A stretch of DNA of 53,473 nucleotides from Anaerolineaceae bacterium. GTDB taxonomy: Bacteria; Chloroflexota; Anaerolineae; Anaerolineales; Anaerolineaceae. Below, piece after piece: positions 25,477 to 33,958 of the stretch. The translations under genes and the position numbers were made by a program. Where the stretch lies: the NCBI GenBank assembly GCA_002702705.1, contig PABH01000011.1:1-53473 (forward strand), written 5' to 3'. The notes below the pieces were generated by a model. It had not been told where the DNA came from, made no database searches, and was given only the letters and a program-made list of their open reading frames with translations. Each line of letters starts with the position of its first letter. Position 1 is the stretch's first letter.

Positions 25477-27228
25477 CTACATCAATCCGCTTTTATTTTG
25501 TTTGCGGATCAAAACATAATTAAGCGGCCAGGCCGCCAACAAAGCGGTAAAGGCGGTGAAAAACATCACCCCAAACCAAAGGATAGATTCTTCGGTAGGC
25601 ATCATGGGGATCTTCGACATCATCAAGTACCACATGAGGGGGTTCATGCCGACAGCAGCAAAGGTCATCGAAATCAACACTATCGGCAGTGATTTTCCCA
25701 GCGTTTGCTTATATGGTTTGTTGGTAAACATCACCATCATTGGGGTTTGAAAAACTAGCCAGGAGACCAATACCGCGACCACAAAGTTAATGATCATCAG
25801 TAAGATCATCGGCGTGCCTAATAAAAAAGCACCGGTTAACCGGTTGGGAATCAGCGGCATGCCAAAAAATGTTGTCAGATAACCGCTGGTGATCATGATC
25901 GAGGCCCCAAACCCAACCGCAGAAACGGTTGCGGCCAACCCTTGCAGCCACAATGGGCGATCCCAGACGATCATTCCGTTTGGTAAACGGATAATGGGAC
26001 GCCGATATGCGAGATAATAAAACAATAAACCAAAGGGGCCGATCAACAGGGCTAATAAAGGCCAGGCCAGGCTCATTACCCAGTTTTGTTTTGGCAGGAA
26101 TTTGAACTGGTGGAGCAAGATCCATATTGCGGAAGCCATGCCCATCAATACCCAAAAAACGGCAATCAGGTCGATGCCGCTCAAACCAACGCCTTTCCCA
26201 AAGTAAGGTCCAATCTCAACGGCGTAATCAGCCTGTCCCTGGGCTTTAAAAGAAATTTGGTTTTCGTCTCCAATGATCCAAAAATGATGGAATGGGCCTT
26301 CTGCGGGCGTAACCCAAAAAGCTGCTCGTTGTGACCAGAAATAATTATTCACCCCCGCTGGCAACTTTTCGGTTTCAGACCACATCAGGGGGCCTGGTTT
26401 GCCGTGGATCGCAAGGTTGGCAGCGGCTAATGCCATCGCCGGGTTGTTCGGATTTGCGACAATATAGGCGCGGTACCCCGTGAGGGTATTGGCATTAAAA
26501 GCCCAACCAAACAATGTGTTTTGGGGGTCCTCATATTTGGCAAAGGTGACTGCCAGCGCCTCCGGGGTTTTAGCGGTGATGCTGGTAAAACCATCGACCT
26601 GAACCCCCAGACTGTAGCGGTTCAACCCTGTGGGGGCATCGGCTGCATCAAAAATGATCAGGTCTCCGCTGTACGCTGCCCAGGGAGCAGCCAACAAGGC
26701 CGTTTCAGGAGTGTCTTTATCTACCAGAATGACATTCTGGGGAGCGAGGCCATATTGTTGGCGCAAGCCTAGAATATCATCCAGCATCAGGTTTTCACCC
26801 GTTAGCCCATCAGCCTGTACCCCGTCTAACAGGACCACTCCATTATTGGTAAAGTCATTCCGGGTGGGATTTAACCGCGCTACCTCTTCCCGCACGTTTT
26901 CGGTCATAGGCAGCAGTACACCTTTCATGGGACGTAACAAAGTGGTGGCTGCCAATCCAGCCTGCCAGTTTTGCGGGTCAAATAAAAAAACGGTTTCCGG
27001 TTGAATGTCCGGGTAAACAGCCGTGCTGATTCTCGTACTGACATCTTCCAAGGATGCTCCCCCAAAGCGGGTTGAGTTTTTGGTGTTTAAGTGGAGCCGC
27101 GCTTCACTCTTGGTAGGTGGCTGCATGGATCGATACGGGACACCAATTATTCCGCTGATCAAAATCGCCGCAAGTAGGATGGCAACTACCACCGCCAGCG
27201 GTTGTAAGGTTTTGGAATTTGATTGCAT
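25477..27228 (-). CDS. Membrane protein: exported CWB2-like half plus DUF4396-like C-terminus
   Basis: From the ATG at 27228 (AGGAGG immediately upstream) this is about 583 residues. One N-terminal helix is followed by an extracytoplasmic region of about 300 residues with repeats like those of the downstream gene (RFGGASLEDVSTRISTAVYP, KGVLLPMTENV, GVVLLDGVQAD). The C-terminal 250 residues contain six or so transmembrane helices resembling DUF4396 membrane proteins (VGMNPLMWYLMM, ending WPLNYVLIRK). It is transcribed divergently from the CuA/cytochrome cluster, with an AGGGAATTCCCT palindrome in between. The function is not known; a role in the same redox or metal process is inferred from position. 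Confidence 0.6.
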   Translation of the reverse strand: MQSNSKTLQPLAVVVAILLAAILISGIIGVPYRSMQPPTKSEARLHLNTKNSTRFGGASLEDVSTRISTAVYPDIQPETVFLFDPQNWQAGLAATTLLRPMKGVLLPMTENVREEVARLNPTRNDFTNNGVVLLDGVQADGLTGENLMLDDILGLRQQYGLAPQNVILVDKDTPETALLAAPWAAYSGDLIIFDAADAPTGLNRYSLGVQVDGFTSITAKTPEALAVTFAKYEDPQNTLFGWAFNANTLTGYRAYIVANPNNPAMALAAANLAIHGKPGPLMWSETEKLPAGVNNYFWSQRAAFWVTPAEGPFHHFWIIGDENQISFKAQGQADYAVEIGPYFGKGVGLSGIDLIAVFWVLMGMASAIWILLHQFKFLPKQNWVMSLAWPLLALLIGPFGLLFYYLAYRRPIIRLPNGMIVWDRPLWLQGLAATVSAVGFGASIMITSGYLTTFFGMPLIPNRLTGAFLLGTPMILLMIINFVVAVLVSWLVFQTPMMVMFTNKPYKQTLGKSLPIVLISMTFAAVGMNPLMWYLMMSKIPMMPTEESILWFGVMFFTAFTALLAAWPLNYVLIRKQNKSGLM

Positions 27229-27340
27229 TTTTCCTCCTGGAGTTAATTTTGAGAGGGTATCTTCGTTAAGAAAAAGTACCCCTTCATTAATGTACCGCAA
27301 GAAAGAGAGAGATACAATGCGGATTTTACCCGATGGCTAT

Positions 27341-27354
27341 AAGGGAATTCCCTA
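27341..27354. promoter_or_regulatory. Palindromic operator-like site in a divergent promoter region
   Basis: AAGGGAATTCCCTA contains the perfect 12-bp palindrome AGGGAATTCCCT. It lies between the divergent membrane-protein gene and the selenoprotein-like gene, and resembles the pair at 20166-20202 upstream of a cytochrome gene. Confidence 0.5.
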
Positions 27355-27476
27355 GCGTAAAAAATACAGGCTTTTTTAAAGCTGTGTGAAGAAATTAACA
27401 GGAATATATGCCTATTGTGGAAAAAAATCCTGCCCTTTACAATTACTATAATTTATCCTATTTGAAGGAGGCTATA

Positions 27477-27974
27477 ATGGCTGCCCCAAAAAAATATTCG
27501 TCAAAATCAAAAAAGATGCAAAAAAAAGAAGTAATAAAAACCCCGCTATTTCTTATCGGGGGTGGGGTTATTATTTTACTAATTGCTTCGTTCTTTGTTT
27601 TCGGAAAAAAACCGGAACCATTTACGCCCGAGGTTGTTGGCTCCCCTAAATTACAGGTCGATGAAGCGCTTGTAGATTTAGGGGATGTTCAGTTGGGGAA
27701 AACTGTCCAGACTTCGTTTGAGGTGCACAATGTGGGTGATCAGGTTCTGCGCTTCACCCAGAAGCCTTATGTGGAAGTTAAGGAGGGCTGTTGACCCCCC
27801 ACCCCCGTCATCGGTTCGATGACCCTCAAACCCGGTGAATCCACCACCATTTCTATGCAATTTATGATGCATGGGGATATGGGCGGACCCCATGACTTCC
27901 GGCTTCATTTGCCAAACAATGATCCTACTAAACAAGATCTATTCCTAACCGTGCTTTCCAACTGGGTGCCCTAA
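27477..27974 (+). CDS. DUF1573-like protein with in-frame UGA, probable selenoprotein
   Basis: One transmembrane helix (about residues 24-43) precedes a DUF1573-like beta-sandwich (VDLGDVQLGKTVQTSFEVHNVG). At codon 106 the frame meets TGA (27792-27794), directly after a cysteine codon, in the context E-G-C-U-P-P-T. The frame then continues for 59 conserved-looking codons (ISMQFMMHGDMGGPHDFRLH) to TAA. From memory, relatives have EGCCPP here, so UGA replaces a cysteine. A 7-bp hairpin with a G-U-U loop starts 12 bases after the UGA, as required of a bacterial SECIS. Selenocysteine insertion is therefore the best reading; a single nonsense mutation is the alternative. AAGGAGG supports the ATG at 27477. 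No sel genes are in the window. Confidence 0.75.
27807..27823 (+). promoter_or_regulatory. SECIS-like hairpin downstream of the UGA codon
   Basis: GTCATCG pairs with CGATGAC around the loop GTT. The first loop G lies 19 bases after the UGA, inside the 16-37-base range known for bacterial SECIS elements, and the loop begins with G-U (or GGUU if the last pair opens), which is the feature SelB recognises. A bulged U, common but not universal, is absent. Confidence 0.6.
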
Positions 27975-28037
27975 CAATCGGGAAAATAAACCCAATTGGA
28001 TGGATGAAAAAAACCTTCCTTTTTATCACAGGTAAAT

Positions 28038-28514
28038 ATGAAAAATAACCAAGTAATAAAATTCTCTTTCCGGGCTCGTTTTTCTCTCTTGTTTTTATTT
28101 ATACTGCTGATCAGTCTACTTTCCGCTTGCAGCACGAATAACCCGACCAGAGAAAGTATATTGGATTTAGCCCCGCTTTCCGTCTTACCCATGGATATGC
28201 AACAATCCCCTGTTACGGTGCGGGAATCGTATCAATTTGCAGTTGCCAACCCGGATGCGTTAAAAAACGTGCCATGTTACTGTGGCTGCAATACAATGGG
28301 GCATGCCTCTAATTATGATTGTTATATTCAGGAAATCGAACCCTCCGGGGATATTGTCTTTGATGAGCATGCCTTGGGTTGTTCGATTTGTGTTGATATT
28401 TCTCAGGATGTGATGAAGCTGACGCGGGAGGGAAAATCTGCGCCGGAGATCCGGGCATTCATTGATCTGACCTATGCCCAATATGGTCCATCCAATATGC
28501 CGCCGGTGGAATAG
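28038..28514 (+). CDS. PCYCGC-motif lipoprotein
   Basis: A 158-residue lipoprotein (signal ending LLSACS) carrying the namesake motif PCYCGCNTMGH of the PCYCGC family (PF13798), followed by DCYIQ and LGCSICVDISQD. The seven or so conserved cysteines and the histidine suggest metal binding outside the cytoplasm. Members occur near cytochrome oxidase and copper genes, but their biochemical role is not established to my knowledge. CAGGT precedes the ATG. It lies in the plus-strand cluster with the CuA proteins, which supports a CuA assembly or metal-delivery role. Confidence 0.8.
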   Translation: MKNNQVIKFSFRARFSLLFLFILLISLLSACSTNNPTRESILDLAPLSVLPMDMQQSPVTVRESYQFAVANPDALKNVPCYCGCNTMGHASNYDCYIQEIEPSGDIVFDEHALGCSICVDISQDVMKLTREGKSAPEIRAFIDLTYAQYGPSNMPPVE

Positions 28515-28518
28515 GTTT

Positions 28519-29025
28519 ATGAAATTTCAGGTTGCAGACAGTGATTTGATAAACCGTATTAAAAACGATTGGTGGTTCTTTGTGCTCCTTATTCTGGGAC
28601 TGCTGATCATTTTTGTTCCGTTACCACAAGCACAAGCCGCCCCGATAGACCGGCATCTTCGTATCGAAGCCAGCATGTACCAGTTTACGCCAGGGGTAAT
28701 CAAGGTCAATAAGGGAGACAAAATCACGCTTGATCTGGTTGCTATGGATGTGGTGCATGGACTTTCATTGGATGGATATGATTTTGAATTGACAGCCGAT
28801 CCGGGTCAAACGAAAACGGCTGCTTTTATTGCTGAAAAAACGGGTGTGTTCCGTTTTCGGTGTTCGGTGGCATGTGGCAATTTACATCCCTTTATGATCG
28901 GTAAATTGCAAGTCGGTCCGAATTTGATGTTTATCCGTGCTATGCTGCTCGGAATACTAGCTATGGGGGCAGCGTTTTGGTCTCTGCGTAAACCATTCTC
29001 CAATCTGAAAGAGGTCAACAATTGA
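28519..29025 (+). CDS. Membrane-anchored CuA-type cupredoxin
   Basis: An N-terminal helix (about residues 19-37) anchors a cupredoxin domain with a complete CuA signature: His in VVHGLS and C-x3-C-x3-H-x2-M in CSVACGNLHPFM. This is the binuclear copper centre of cytochrome oxidase subunit II and of N2O reductase. A second hydrophobic segment near the C-terminus (FIRAMLLGILAMGAAFW) is unusual. No catalytic subunit accompanies it. The following gene overlaps its stop by four bases, so electron transfer to the polyferredoxin is plausible. The ATG at 28519 lies five bases after the previous stop. Confidence 0.85.
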   Translation: MKFQVADSDLINRIKNDWWFFVLLILGLLIIFVPLPQAQAAPIDRHLRIEASMYQFTPGVIKVNKGDKITLDLVAMDVVHGLSLDGYDFELTADPGQTKTAAFIAEKTGVFRFRCSVACGNLHPFMIGKLQVGPNLMFIRAMLLGILAMGAAFWSLRKPFSNLKEVNN

Positions 29026-30347
29026 ATCGGATTGATCTGACCCGTTTTCCAACGATAAATTTATTATTACGCAGCCGTTGGCCTCAATTTCTTATCCGCG
29101 CCATCACCCTGGCAGGATTTGTTTTCACAATTTTGGCTGGCTTGTTTGGCCCCGTGGTGGGCAGCCATAATTTTGCAATTATTTTTGTGTGGATCGCCTG
29201 GTGGAGTGCGCTTAAATTGTTTTTCATTCCCTTTGGCGGGCGTTCCTGGTGTAGTATTTGCCCAATTCCCATGCCCGGCGAATGGATGCAACAGCGAGGG
29301 GTCTTTTCTCCAACGGGAAAAGGTTTTGGTCTTGGCAAACGGTGGCCTAAAAAATTACGCGGTAATTGGCTGCAGGCTGGTGGTTTTCTTCTGATCGGGT
29401 TATTTGGGGCTGTCACGCTCACTTCCGCAAAAGTCACAGCAATCATCTTATTTTCTATTATTGCATTGGCTTTTATCTTAAGTCTTATTTTTGAACGGCG
29501 CTCCTTCTGTAACTACTTGTGCCCAATTGGCGGCTTTACCGGATTATATGCCCAAGCCAGCCCGGTGGAGGTGCGGGTGAAGGAGAAGCAAATATGTGCA
29601 GAACACAGCGAAAAAACCTGTTATACAGCTTGCCCCTGGGGGCAGTATCCGTTGGCGTTAAAATCTAGTGCAGATTGTGGATTATGTATGGAATGCTTGC
29701 GGGTTTGCCCGTCCGATAATATCATGGTTAATTTGCGTCCTTGGGGAAGTGACCTAGGGCAAAAAGCAAAACACAACCTGGGAGATGTTTTCCTGGGCTT
29801 GGTGATGCTTGCGAGCGTGCTGGTTGATTCGGCGGTCTTTTTAGGCACATGGGGGCAGCTCAAGAGCGCGGCTTATGAAGTTGGCAGCCTGCCTTGGTTA
29901 ATTTTTGCTGGTGTGTTTTTAATAATTTCTTTGGGTGTTCTGCCGGGACTCTATTCAGCCGCTATATGGGGCGCAGTTAGGGTAGGTTCTGCAAAGACTA
30001 CCTTCCGGAAAACTTTATCAAAGTACGGGCAAGTTTTGGTGCCGTTGGGGCTGATGTCATGGATTGCCTTTACGGTTTCGTTCGCATTTGTAAAATTTTC
30101 GTATGTCTTGCCCGTTATTTCCGATCCCTTTGGGTGGGGGTGGAATCTGATCGGTATGTCTGGTACGGCAAGTATTGGGCAATCCACTTCATGGAGTGGA
30201 TGGATTCAAATTCTTCTTTTGGTCATTGGGTTGTTTTGGTCCAGCAAGGTAACACAGCAGATCAGCGAGAGCAAAAAACAAGCGCTGCCCATTGTTGCTT
30301 TTTCCGGTCTTTTTACTGTGAGCATGTTATGGTTATTGATTGGCTAA
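29022..30347 (+). CDS. NosR/NapH-like membrane polyferredoxin
   Basis: The 441-residue protein has several transmembrane helices and cysteine motifs CSICPIPMPG and CNYLCPIGG, which are the CxxxCP-type motifs of NosR/NapH/RdxA membrane proteins, plus a 4Fe-4S binding segment CGLCMECLRVCP and CYTACPWGQYP. It would move electrons between quinol and extracytoplasmic carriers. The start is TTG at 29022, overlapping the previous stop, with GAGGT upstream. In nos clusters such a protein accompanies NosZ; here it lies between two CuA proteins with no NosZ in the window. Confidence 0.82.
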   Translation: MNRIDLTRFPTINLLLRSRWPQFLIRAITLAGFVFTILAGLFGPVVGSHNFAIIFVWIAWWSALKLFFIPFGGRSWCSICPIPMPGEWMQQRGVFSPTGKGFGLGKRWPKKLRGNWLQAGGFLLIGLFGAVTLTSAKVTAIILFSIIALAFILSLIFERRSFCNYLCPIGGFTGLYAQASPVEVRVKEKQICAEHSEKTCYTACPWGQYPLALKSSADCGLCMECLRVCPSDNIMVNLRPWGSDLGQKAKHNLGDVFLGLVMLASVLVDSAVFLGTWGQLKSAAYEVGSLPWLIFAGVFLIISLGVLPGLYSAAIWGAVRVGSAKTTFRKTLSKYGQVLVPLGLMSWIAFTVSFAFVKFSYVLPVISDPFGWGWNLIGMSGTASIGQSTSWSGWIQILLLVIGLFWSSKVTQQISESKKQALPIVAFSGLFTVSMLWLLIG

Positions 30348-30354
30348 TTAGTTT

Positions 30355-31359
30355 ATGAAAAAAGAAGTTTTCGCCCGTATTTTGATTGTTTTATTTATTG
30401 GCATGGTGATCCTGATATTTGTACTTGGGTGGCAAAAAAATCGAAATCAACAAACAAATACCATTCAAATCCATGCTCGCATGCCCGAAAATGGGGGATG
30501 GAGTATCACTTCAATCGCTGCGGAAACGAATCAACCTATCAATCTGAGATTAACAAGTGATGATGTCGTCCATGGTTTTGCTGTGGGGAAATCGGACCAG
30601 CCAACGGTAGAACTTATACCGGGAGAATTTGTGGAAACCACCCTCTTATTTGATGAACCGGGCACGTACACCTATTACTGTACGCGCTGGTGTGGACCAA
30701 ATCATTGGCGAATGCGCGGCACGATTGAGGTTCAGGGGGAGATGGCAGCCGCTACCAATCCGCCCCCCTTATATCTCCAATTGGGCATTGATATTGATGC
30801 CCCACACGAAGCTAAAGTTACACCACGAGAACCGGTGTCACCCCAAAAGGGTGCTTCCTTTGCAGAAGACTTGCCCGCCTATGTATTCGAGCAAGAGACA
30901 TACTTAGCAAACAGCCCGGCAAGTGTATGGTCACGTTTGCGGGCGGAACCTGACTTGTCCGCGTTAAATGATGGGGATATATGGAATGTGGTCGGCTGGA
31001 TCTGGCGGGAAAATACTTCACCAACCGCCATTAAAAGCGGTGAGAGCCTGTATGCCGAAAATTGTGCGGCCTGTCATGGTGAAACAGGCGAAGGAGATGG
31101 TGTGATGGTGCGTGATCTTCCCATTCCGGAGGCAGAAGCGCATGATATGTATGATTCACATTCAGAATCATCAACAGCCGGTTTAACCCGTCCACACGAT
31201 CTGACTGATCCGGATCATCTGCTGGGTGCCAGCCCGGCTTTACTGGCCGGAAAGATAATCCGCGGGGGGATGGGCACGGGGATGCCATATTGGGGACCCA
31301 TTTTTACCAGCCAGCAAATTGATGCTCTGGTGAGTTATTTACACACCTTTGTTTGGTAG
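30355..31359 (+). CDS. CuA cupredoxin-cytochrome c fusion
   Basis: A single N-terminal helix, then a cupredoxin with a full CuA site (VVHGF and CTRWCGPNHWRM, matching C-x3-C-x3-H-x2-M), then after a linker a mono-haem cytochrome c with CAACH near residue 238 and a probable axial Met in GTGMPYWG. The fusion resembles caa3-type oxidase subunit II, but with one transmembrane helix rather than two and with no subunit I in the window. It starts seven bases after the polyferredoxin gene. It is likely the electron exit or entry point of this cluster. Confidence 0.87.
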   Translation: MKKEVFARILIVLFIGMVILIFVLGWQKNRNQQTNTIQIHARMPENGGWSITSIAAETNQPINLRLTSDDVVHGFAVGKSDQPTVELIPGEFVETTLLFDEPGTYTYYCTRWCGPNHWRMRGTIEVQGEMAAATNPPPLYLQLGIDIDAPHEAKVTPREPVSPQKGASFAEDLPAYVFEQETYLANSPASVWSRLRAEPDLSALNDGDIWNVVGWIWRENTSPTAIKSGESLYAENCAACHGETGEGDGVMVRDLPIPEAEAHDMYDSHSESSTAGLTRPHDLTDPDHLLGASPALLAGKIIRGGMGTGMPYWGPIFTSQQIDALVSYLHTFVW

Positions 31360-31404
31360 TCTTTCTTGGAAGTAGAAAAAGATAACCCAGGCTATAACCT
31401 TTTG

Positions 31405-31433
31405 TTGGTATCCAGTATTAAGGCAGGTATAAT
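31405..31433 (+). promoter_or_regulatory. Sigma70-type promoter, likely leaderless transcript
   Basis: TTGGTA at 31405-31410 and TATAAT at 31428-31433 are separated by 17 bases. Transcription would start at about 31440-31441, at or next to the A of the ATG at 31441. AAGGG just before the ATG is too close for a standard ribosome binding site. Confidence 0.55.
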
Positions 31434-31440
31434 AAAGGGC

Positions 31441-32112
31441 ATGAGATCTGAAGATAAAATACGCATTCTCCTGGCCGATGACCATGCTGTTGTCCGAGCC
31501 GGCATCCGTCAATTTCTGGAACAGAGTGCTGATATCAAAGTAATCGCTGAAGCATCTAATGGGCAAGAAGCACGCGAATTTCTAGAAAAAAATATTGTTG
31601 ATGTCGCTGTACTTGATATTCAAATGCCTTTAATGAGTGGAATCGAACTTACCCGTTGGGTTCGTTCAAGTAACCTCTCAATTGGCATATTGATCTTGAC
31701 TGCTTATGAAGAAGAACCTTACGTTCGTGCAGTTCTCCAAGCAGGAGCAAACGGCTATGTTCTAAAAAGTGCAGATCCCGATGAAATTATTGAGGCTGTC
31801 CAGGATGTATTTCAAGGTAAATCTGTATTGGATCCTAATCTGACCCAAAAACTTTTTATACAGCTTGCTACTCCTGATGACCCTCCTATTAGTGAAGCGC
31901 TGACCAATCGCGAATTACAGGTTTTAGCCCACACTGCTAAGGGTTATACCAATAAAGCAATAGGGATGCAGTTAGGGATTAGTGATAGAACTGTGCAAAA
32001 CCATTTGGCAAACATCTTCCAAAAAATGAATGCAGAAAGCAGAACGGAAGCTGTCATGAAGGCTGTTTCTCAAGGATTAATTTCTACAAGCCTTGATGAA
32101 CCAGCTTTATGA
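31441..32112 (+). CDS. NarL-family response regulator
   Basis: The receiver domain has LLADDHAVVRAG, phospho-acceptor Asp in VAVLDIQMP, Thr in ILTAYEE and Lys in VLKSAD. The C-terminal LuxR-type helix-turn-helix reads LTNRELQVLAHTAKGYTNKAIG. The start at 31441 gives the canonical receiver N-terminus; the upstream in-frame ATG at 31366 lies before the predicted promoter. Its kinase gene overlaps the end. A closely related regulator without kinase lies at 39905. Confidence 0.88.
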   Translation: MRSEDKIRILLADDHAVVRAGIRQFLEQSADIKVIAEASNGQEAREFLEKNIVDVAVLDIQMPLMSGIELTRWVRSSNLSIGILILTAYEEEPYVRAVLQAGANGYVLKSADPDEIIEAVQDVFQGKSVLDPNLTQKLFIQLATPDDPPISEALTNRELQVLAHTAKGYTNKAIGMQLGISDRTVQNHLANIFQKMNAESRTEAVMKAVSQGLISTSLDEPAL

Positions 32113-33886
32113 TTTTTCGGAAACTAAATCGGCCCAAACAGAGACTGGTCTCATGTTATCAAAACTAAAAAATAAATCCACAAATAAATTCAATTGGAGA
32201 GGTTTCACTCTCCAATTGTTTGTAATTACAATAATTCCTTTAGCCGCTCTTCTCTTAATCGTTGCTTTTGGCAGCCAATCTTTACATCGGGAAGCTATGC
32301 GCAATCTTGTCGGTGATCGCGATTTGAGAACAGCACGGGCAGCAGCCAGCTCCATAGAACAAGAAATTGATCAATCGATCAACACTATGGATTTACTATC
32401 ACGTAGCCTGGATATACAATCCGATTTTTCTTCGTTTATTTTCAAACCAGAGGAAATCAATTCGATTTTTGATGGTGGGTTGGCATTGTTTTCACGGGAT
32501 GGTCAATTTATTAAATCTTCTTCTACCCGAATAGACTGGCAAAAAATCCCTCCGCAAATTCTGAAATCATTTAATTCGCTAAAAAAAGAAATTACACCTT
32601 CTGTCGTTTTAGGACAACCTGTTATTTCCAAAAATTCTGAAGCTTACCTTTTAATTGTAACCATTACAGATAATCATGAAATATTAGTTGGCGCATTTTC
32701 TGCCAACCGACTGATAAAAAACGCGATCGGTGATTTGGTTCAAATGAGTCAAACAACAACAGTTGTGATTAGTCCTGGTGAAATGGATGAAAAGTATGAA
32801 ATACTTTTTCAAACAGGTACTCTCTCTTTAGGGAAAGAAGGCGTTTTTCATCCGGGAATTAGAGATTCACTAAATGGAGAAAGTGGAATTAATTATTATC
32901 AAGGGGAAGAAGGTGAACATGTTATTGCTTTTGCACCAATTCCATCGGCAGGGTGGGGCTTAGTAAGTGAAGAAGCGTGGGAAAATATTGCCAACCCCTA
33001 TTTAAATACGACCCAGTATGCCCCATTAACAATTATTCCTGTTTTTTTATTTACATTAATGGCTGTATGGTTTGGGGCCAGGCGAATTGTGCAACCCCTT
33101 CAAAAACTGGAAAAACAAGCCGCTAACTTAGCAAATGGTGACTTTGCAGCCATTCAAATACCTGTTGGCGGGATTGCAGAGATCCGGAATCTTCAACTTG
33201 AGTTGATCGAAATGGCTGCAAAGTTAAAAGATGCCCAACAAAATTTACATAGTTATATTGGGGCAATTACAGAGGGTATTGAAAACGAACGCCGTAGTCT
33301 GGCACGCGATATCCATGACGACACGATACAATCACTTATTGCATTGAATCAGCGTATACAATTGATCATGATGAAAGCTGCTGACCACCAAAAAAAAGAT
33401 TTGCAGGAATTACTCGCTTTGATGAGGCAGACAATGGAAAATCTACGACGTATGATCCGTGGATTAAGACCTATATACCTTGAAGATTTAGGCTTATCCG
33501 CTTCATTAGAAATGTTAGTAAATGAAATGGAGCAAACAGCCAATATACCCATTAAATTTCAGTTACATGGATTGGAATGCCGTCTTGATTCAAATACTGA
33601 AATGCTTCTTTATCGAATGGTACAGGAATCGCTAAACAATGTAATTCACCATGCCGAAGCCAGACATTCCTGGGTAGAACTGGGGTTTTCTGAAACGGAA
33701 ATATTTATTAAAATTTGGGACGATGGAAAGGGATTTGTTGTGCCTGCCAATCCTACAGATTTTACAAAATATGGTCATTTTGGTCTGATAGGGATGCAGG
33801 AAAGGGCTGAGATTATTAATGCCGATTTTAAGATTTCGGCGTCCCCAAATAACGGGACGGAGATTACAATTAAGATAATAAAATGA
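32096..33886 (+). CDS. NarL-type sensor histidine kinase (HisKA_3)
   Basis: The roughly 596-residue protein has a transmembrane helix near residues 40-62, an extracytoplasmic region of about 240 residues with a Cache-like character, a second helix (APLTIIPVFLFTLMAVWFG), a HAMP segment, a coiled coil, the HisKA_3 phospho-acceptor region RRSLARDIHDDTIQSLI and a HATPase domain (DDGKGF). The start is uncertain: ATG at 32096 overlaps the regulator gene, and ATG at 32153 is an alternative; neither has a clear ribosome binding site. Coupling to the regulator upstream makes them a pair. The signal is unknown; control of the adjacent CuA/cytochrome cluster is a reasonable guess. Confidence 0.85.
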   Translation: MNQLYDFSETKSAQTETGLMLSKLKNKSTNKFNWRGFTLQLFVITIIPLAALLLIVAFGSQSLHREAMRNLVGDRDLRTARAAASSIEQEIDQSINTMDLLSRSLDIQSDFSSFIFKPEEINSIFDGGLALFSRDGQFIKSSSTRIDWQKIPPQILKSFNSLKKEITPSVVLGQPVISKNSEAYLLIVTITDNHEILVGAFSANRLIKNAIGDLVQMSQTTTVVISPGEMDEKYEILFQTGTLSLGKEGVFHPGIRDSLNGESGINYYQGEEGEHVIAFAPIPSAGWGLVSEEAWENIANPYLNTTQYAPLTIIPVFLFTLMAVWFGARRIVQPLQKLEKQAANLANGDFAAIQIPVGGIAEIRNLQLELIEMAAKLKDAQQNLHSYIGAITEGIENERRSLARDIHDDTIQSLIALNQRIQLIMMKAADHQKKDLQELLALMRQTMENLRRMIRGLRPIYLEDLGLSASLEMLVNEMEQTANIPIKFQLHGLECRLDSNTEMLLYRMVQESLNNVIHHAEARHSWVELGFSETEIFIKIWDDGKGFVVPANPTDFTKYGHFGLIGMQERAEIINADFKISASPNNGTEITIKIIK

Positions 33887-33958
33887 CATTCTAGTCATAT
33901 TAGTTGAGAAGAAGTTTAGATAATCTTAAATGTTATAATCATTGGAACAAAATTCGAT

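Noticed and set aside
27435-27452. CTTTACA followed by TATAAT upstream of the selenoprotein-like gene as a regulon site
   Set aside because: The spacing is 12 rather than 16 bases, and no further boxes occur upstream at 11-bp steps. It may still be an ordinary promoter.
27477-27794. Truncated DUF1573 pseudogene ending at TGA
   Set aside because: The downstream sequence stays in frame with family-like residues and no other lesions, and a correctly placed hairpin follows the TGA; read-through as selenocysteine explains this better.
27807-27823. GGTTCGAT as the T-arm of a tRNA
   Set aside because: No acceptor, D or anticodon stem can be built around it; it fits the SECIS-like hairpin instead.
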